A stretch of DNA of 64,000 nucleotides from JALZBN01 sp035525375 (GTDB lineage Bacteria > Actinomycetota > Acidimicrobiia > Acidimicrobiales > AC-14): positions 24,049-88,048 of the forward strand of contig DATLEI010000027.1 of the NCBI GenBank assembly GCA_035525375.1. Reading direction: 5' to 3'. Positions within the stretch are counted from its first letter, which is position 1. Every line of letters begins with the position of its first letter. Below are positions 63,400-64,000 of the stretch, in pieces. The position numbers and the translations under genes were made by a program. The notes below the pieces were generated by a model, which worked only from the letters and a program-made list of their open reading frames with translations, ran no database searches and was not told the DNA's origin.

Positions 63400-63760
63400 T
63401 CGCGTCGGTTACGGCTCGGGTTCTCCCGAGGGTCACCGAGGCCCTGAGGCTCCGGCGTGCGCCGGCGGCACCAGGAAGCAGGAGGAAGTGCGCGGCTCAG
63501 CCTCGCAACCCTCCACCAGAGCACGGGTTTGCACCGCCGTCCGCAAGGACGTGTGCCCCGAGTCGGGCGCTCCTTGAAAACGGAATAGAGAGCCATAAGC
63601 CAGTGCGGGCGATCGCATTAAACGCGATCGTCAATGTTGAATGCACTGAAACGGACAATGTTTTACCAACGTCTGTTATGTGCCAGTTGGCGACTGCGGT
63701 TCAGTTATTGCAGTTGCCGACTCTCCGATTTCCGGCTGCCTTTCACGGTGGCCTGAGATC
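63400..63760 (+). ncRNA. Pre-16S rRNA leader with boxA-like element and hairpins
   Basis: A boxA-like stretch with the CTTGAAAAC core at 63570-63590 matches Gram-positive rRNA leaders and is a likely NusB/NusE site. CGTCC and GGACG (63538-42 with 63547-51) close a GCAA tetraloop. A nested structure pairs CAGTGC with GCACTG (63601-06 with 63643-48) and inside it CGATCGC with GCGATCG (63610-16 with 63624-30). The remaining part up to 63760 holds no gene I can support; it should pair with the 16S 3' flank outside the window for RNase III processing. Confidence 0.6.
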
Positions 63761-64000
63761 TCGATGGAGAGTTTGATCCTGGCTCAGGACGAACGCTGGC
63801 GGCGTGCTTAACACATGCAAGTCGAGCGAGGTCCATCCGATGGCAACATCGGTGAAGACCTAGCGGCGAACGGGTGAGTAACACGTGAGCAACCTGCCCC
63901 GAAGACCGGGATAACAGCGGGAAACCGCTGCTAATACCGGATGCCCTCATCAGGCCGCATGACCAGATGAGGAAATGAATTTCGCTTCGGGAGGGGCTCG
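63761..64000 (+). rRNA. rrs: 16S ribosomal RNA, 5' end (truncated by window)
   Basis: The universal segment AGAGTTTGATCCTGGCTCAG starts at 63768, which places the mature 5' end near 63761 by E. coli numbering. GACGAACGCTGGCGGCGTGC, AACACATGCAAGTCGAGCGA and the GGTGAGTAACACGTGAGCAA region follow. About 240 bases are present, covering helices 1 to about 9. The variable sequence looks actinobacterial, probably Acidimicrobiia. It is directly downstream of tyrS with no tRNA between. Confidence 0.97.

Noticed and set aside
63400..63760. Short ORFs in the rRNA leader (for example 63372-63776)
   Set aside because: They run into 16S rRNA, have no ribosome site and no protein-like content.

Overview
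The window is one contiguous stretch of GC-rich bacterial chromosome made almost entirely of housekeeping operons, ending in the first 240 bases of a 16S rRNA gene. The organism is an actinobacterium: it has actinobacterial-type mIHF, an ATPase-less PriA of the actinobacterial kind, a DUF948 / DUF6167-like pair before alaS, a mycobacterial-style CoaBC motif (PAMHTEMW) and very short intergenic gaps. The 5' end of the 16S gene looks most like class Acidimicrobiia to me, but that is inference, not a search result. I see no insertion sequence, prophage, CRISPR array, tRNA gene or clear recent transfer.

Layout. 75-9182: aminoacyl-tRNA synthetases and associated genes (hisS, aspS, rarA, a DUF948 protein, a small membrane protein, alaS, ruvX, mltG). 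9179-14028: shikimate pathway (aroE, aroC, aroK, aroB, aroQ) with an embedded prepilin peptidase. 14021-17799, minus strand: two peptidases (DUF885, S9). 17828-18822: efp and nusB. 18835-27737: a complete UMP pathway (pyrR, pyrB, pyrC, carA, carB, pyrD, pyrF) headed by a PyrR-type attenuator. 27793-35217: mihF, gmk, rpoZ, coaBC, metK, priA, a histidine phosphatase, def, fmt. 35329-37037: a broken GAF-ANTAR gene, a luciferase-like monooxygenase and a small unknown gene. 37130-41796: mog, ribD, ribE, ribBA, ribH, hisG. 41793-42841, minus: DUF3105 and DUF1844. 43008-50106: infC, rpmI, rplT, an rRNA methyltransferase, a sensor kinase, pheS, a Nudix hydrolase, pheT. 50295-53183: a large secreted NHL / FG-GAP protein. 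53236-61452: full arginine operon argCJBDF-argR-argGH. Then an alkyl-base DNA glycosylase, tyrS, and an rRNA promoter, leader and 16S start.

Two ways of starting translation are visible. Operon-internal genes are chained by 4-base NTGA stop/start overlaps (24 by hand count). Genes that begin a transcript often have a TAnnnT -10 hexamer 5-7 bases before the start codon (12 cases), which implies leaderless mRNAs. Within this system several conserved enzymes have no ATG, GTG or TTG in the permitted interval. gmk and aroE start best at CTG inside CTGA overlaps, infC at ATA behind a strong Shine-Dalgarno, the luciferase-like enzyme at ATT behind a leaderless promoter, and pyrD at CTG or ATC. This use of rare start codons, the infC and pyr leader structures, two divergent promoters that share a palindromic TAnnnTA -10 box, and an Arg-containing mini-ORF with a strong hairpin between argF and argR are the most interesting signals. 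I did not find a new defence, mobile or biosynthetic system.
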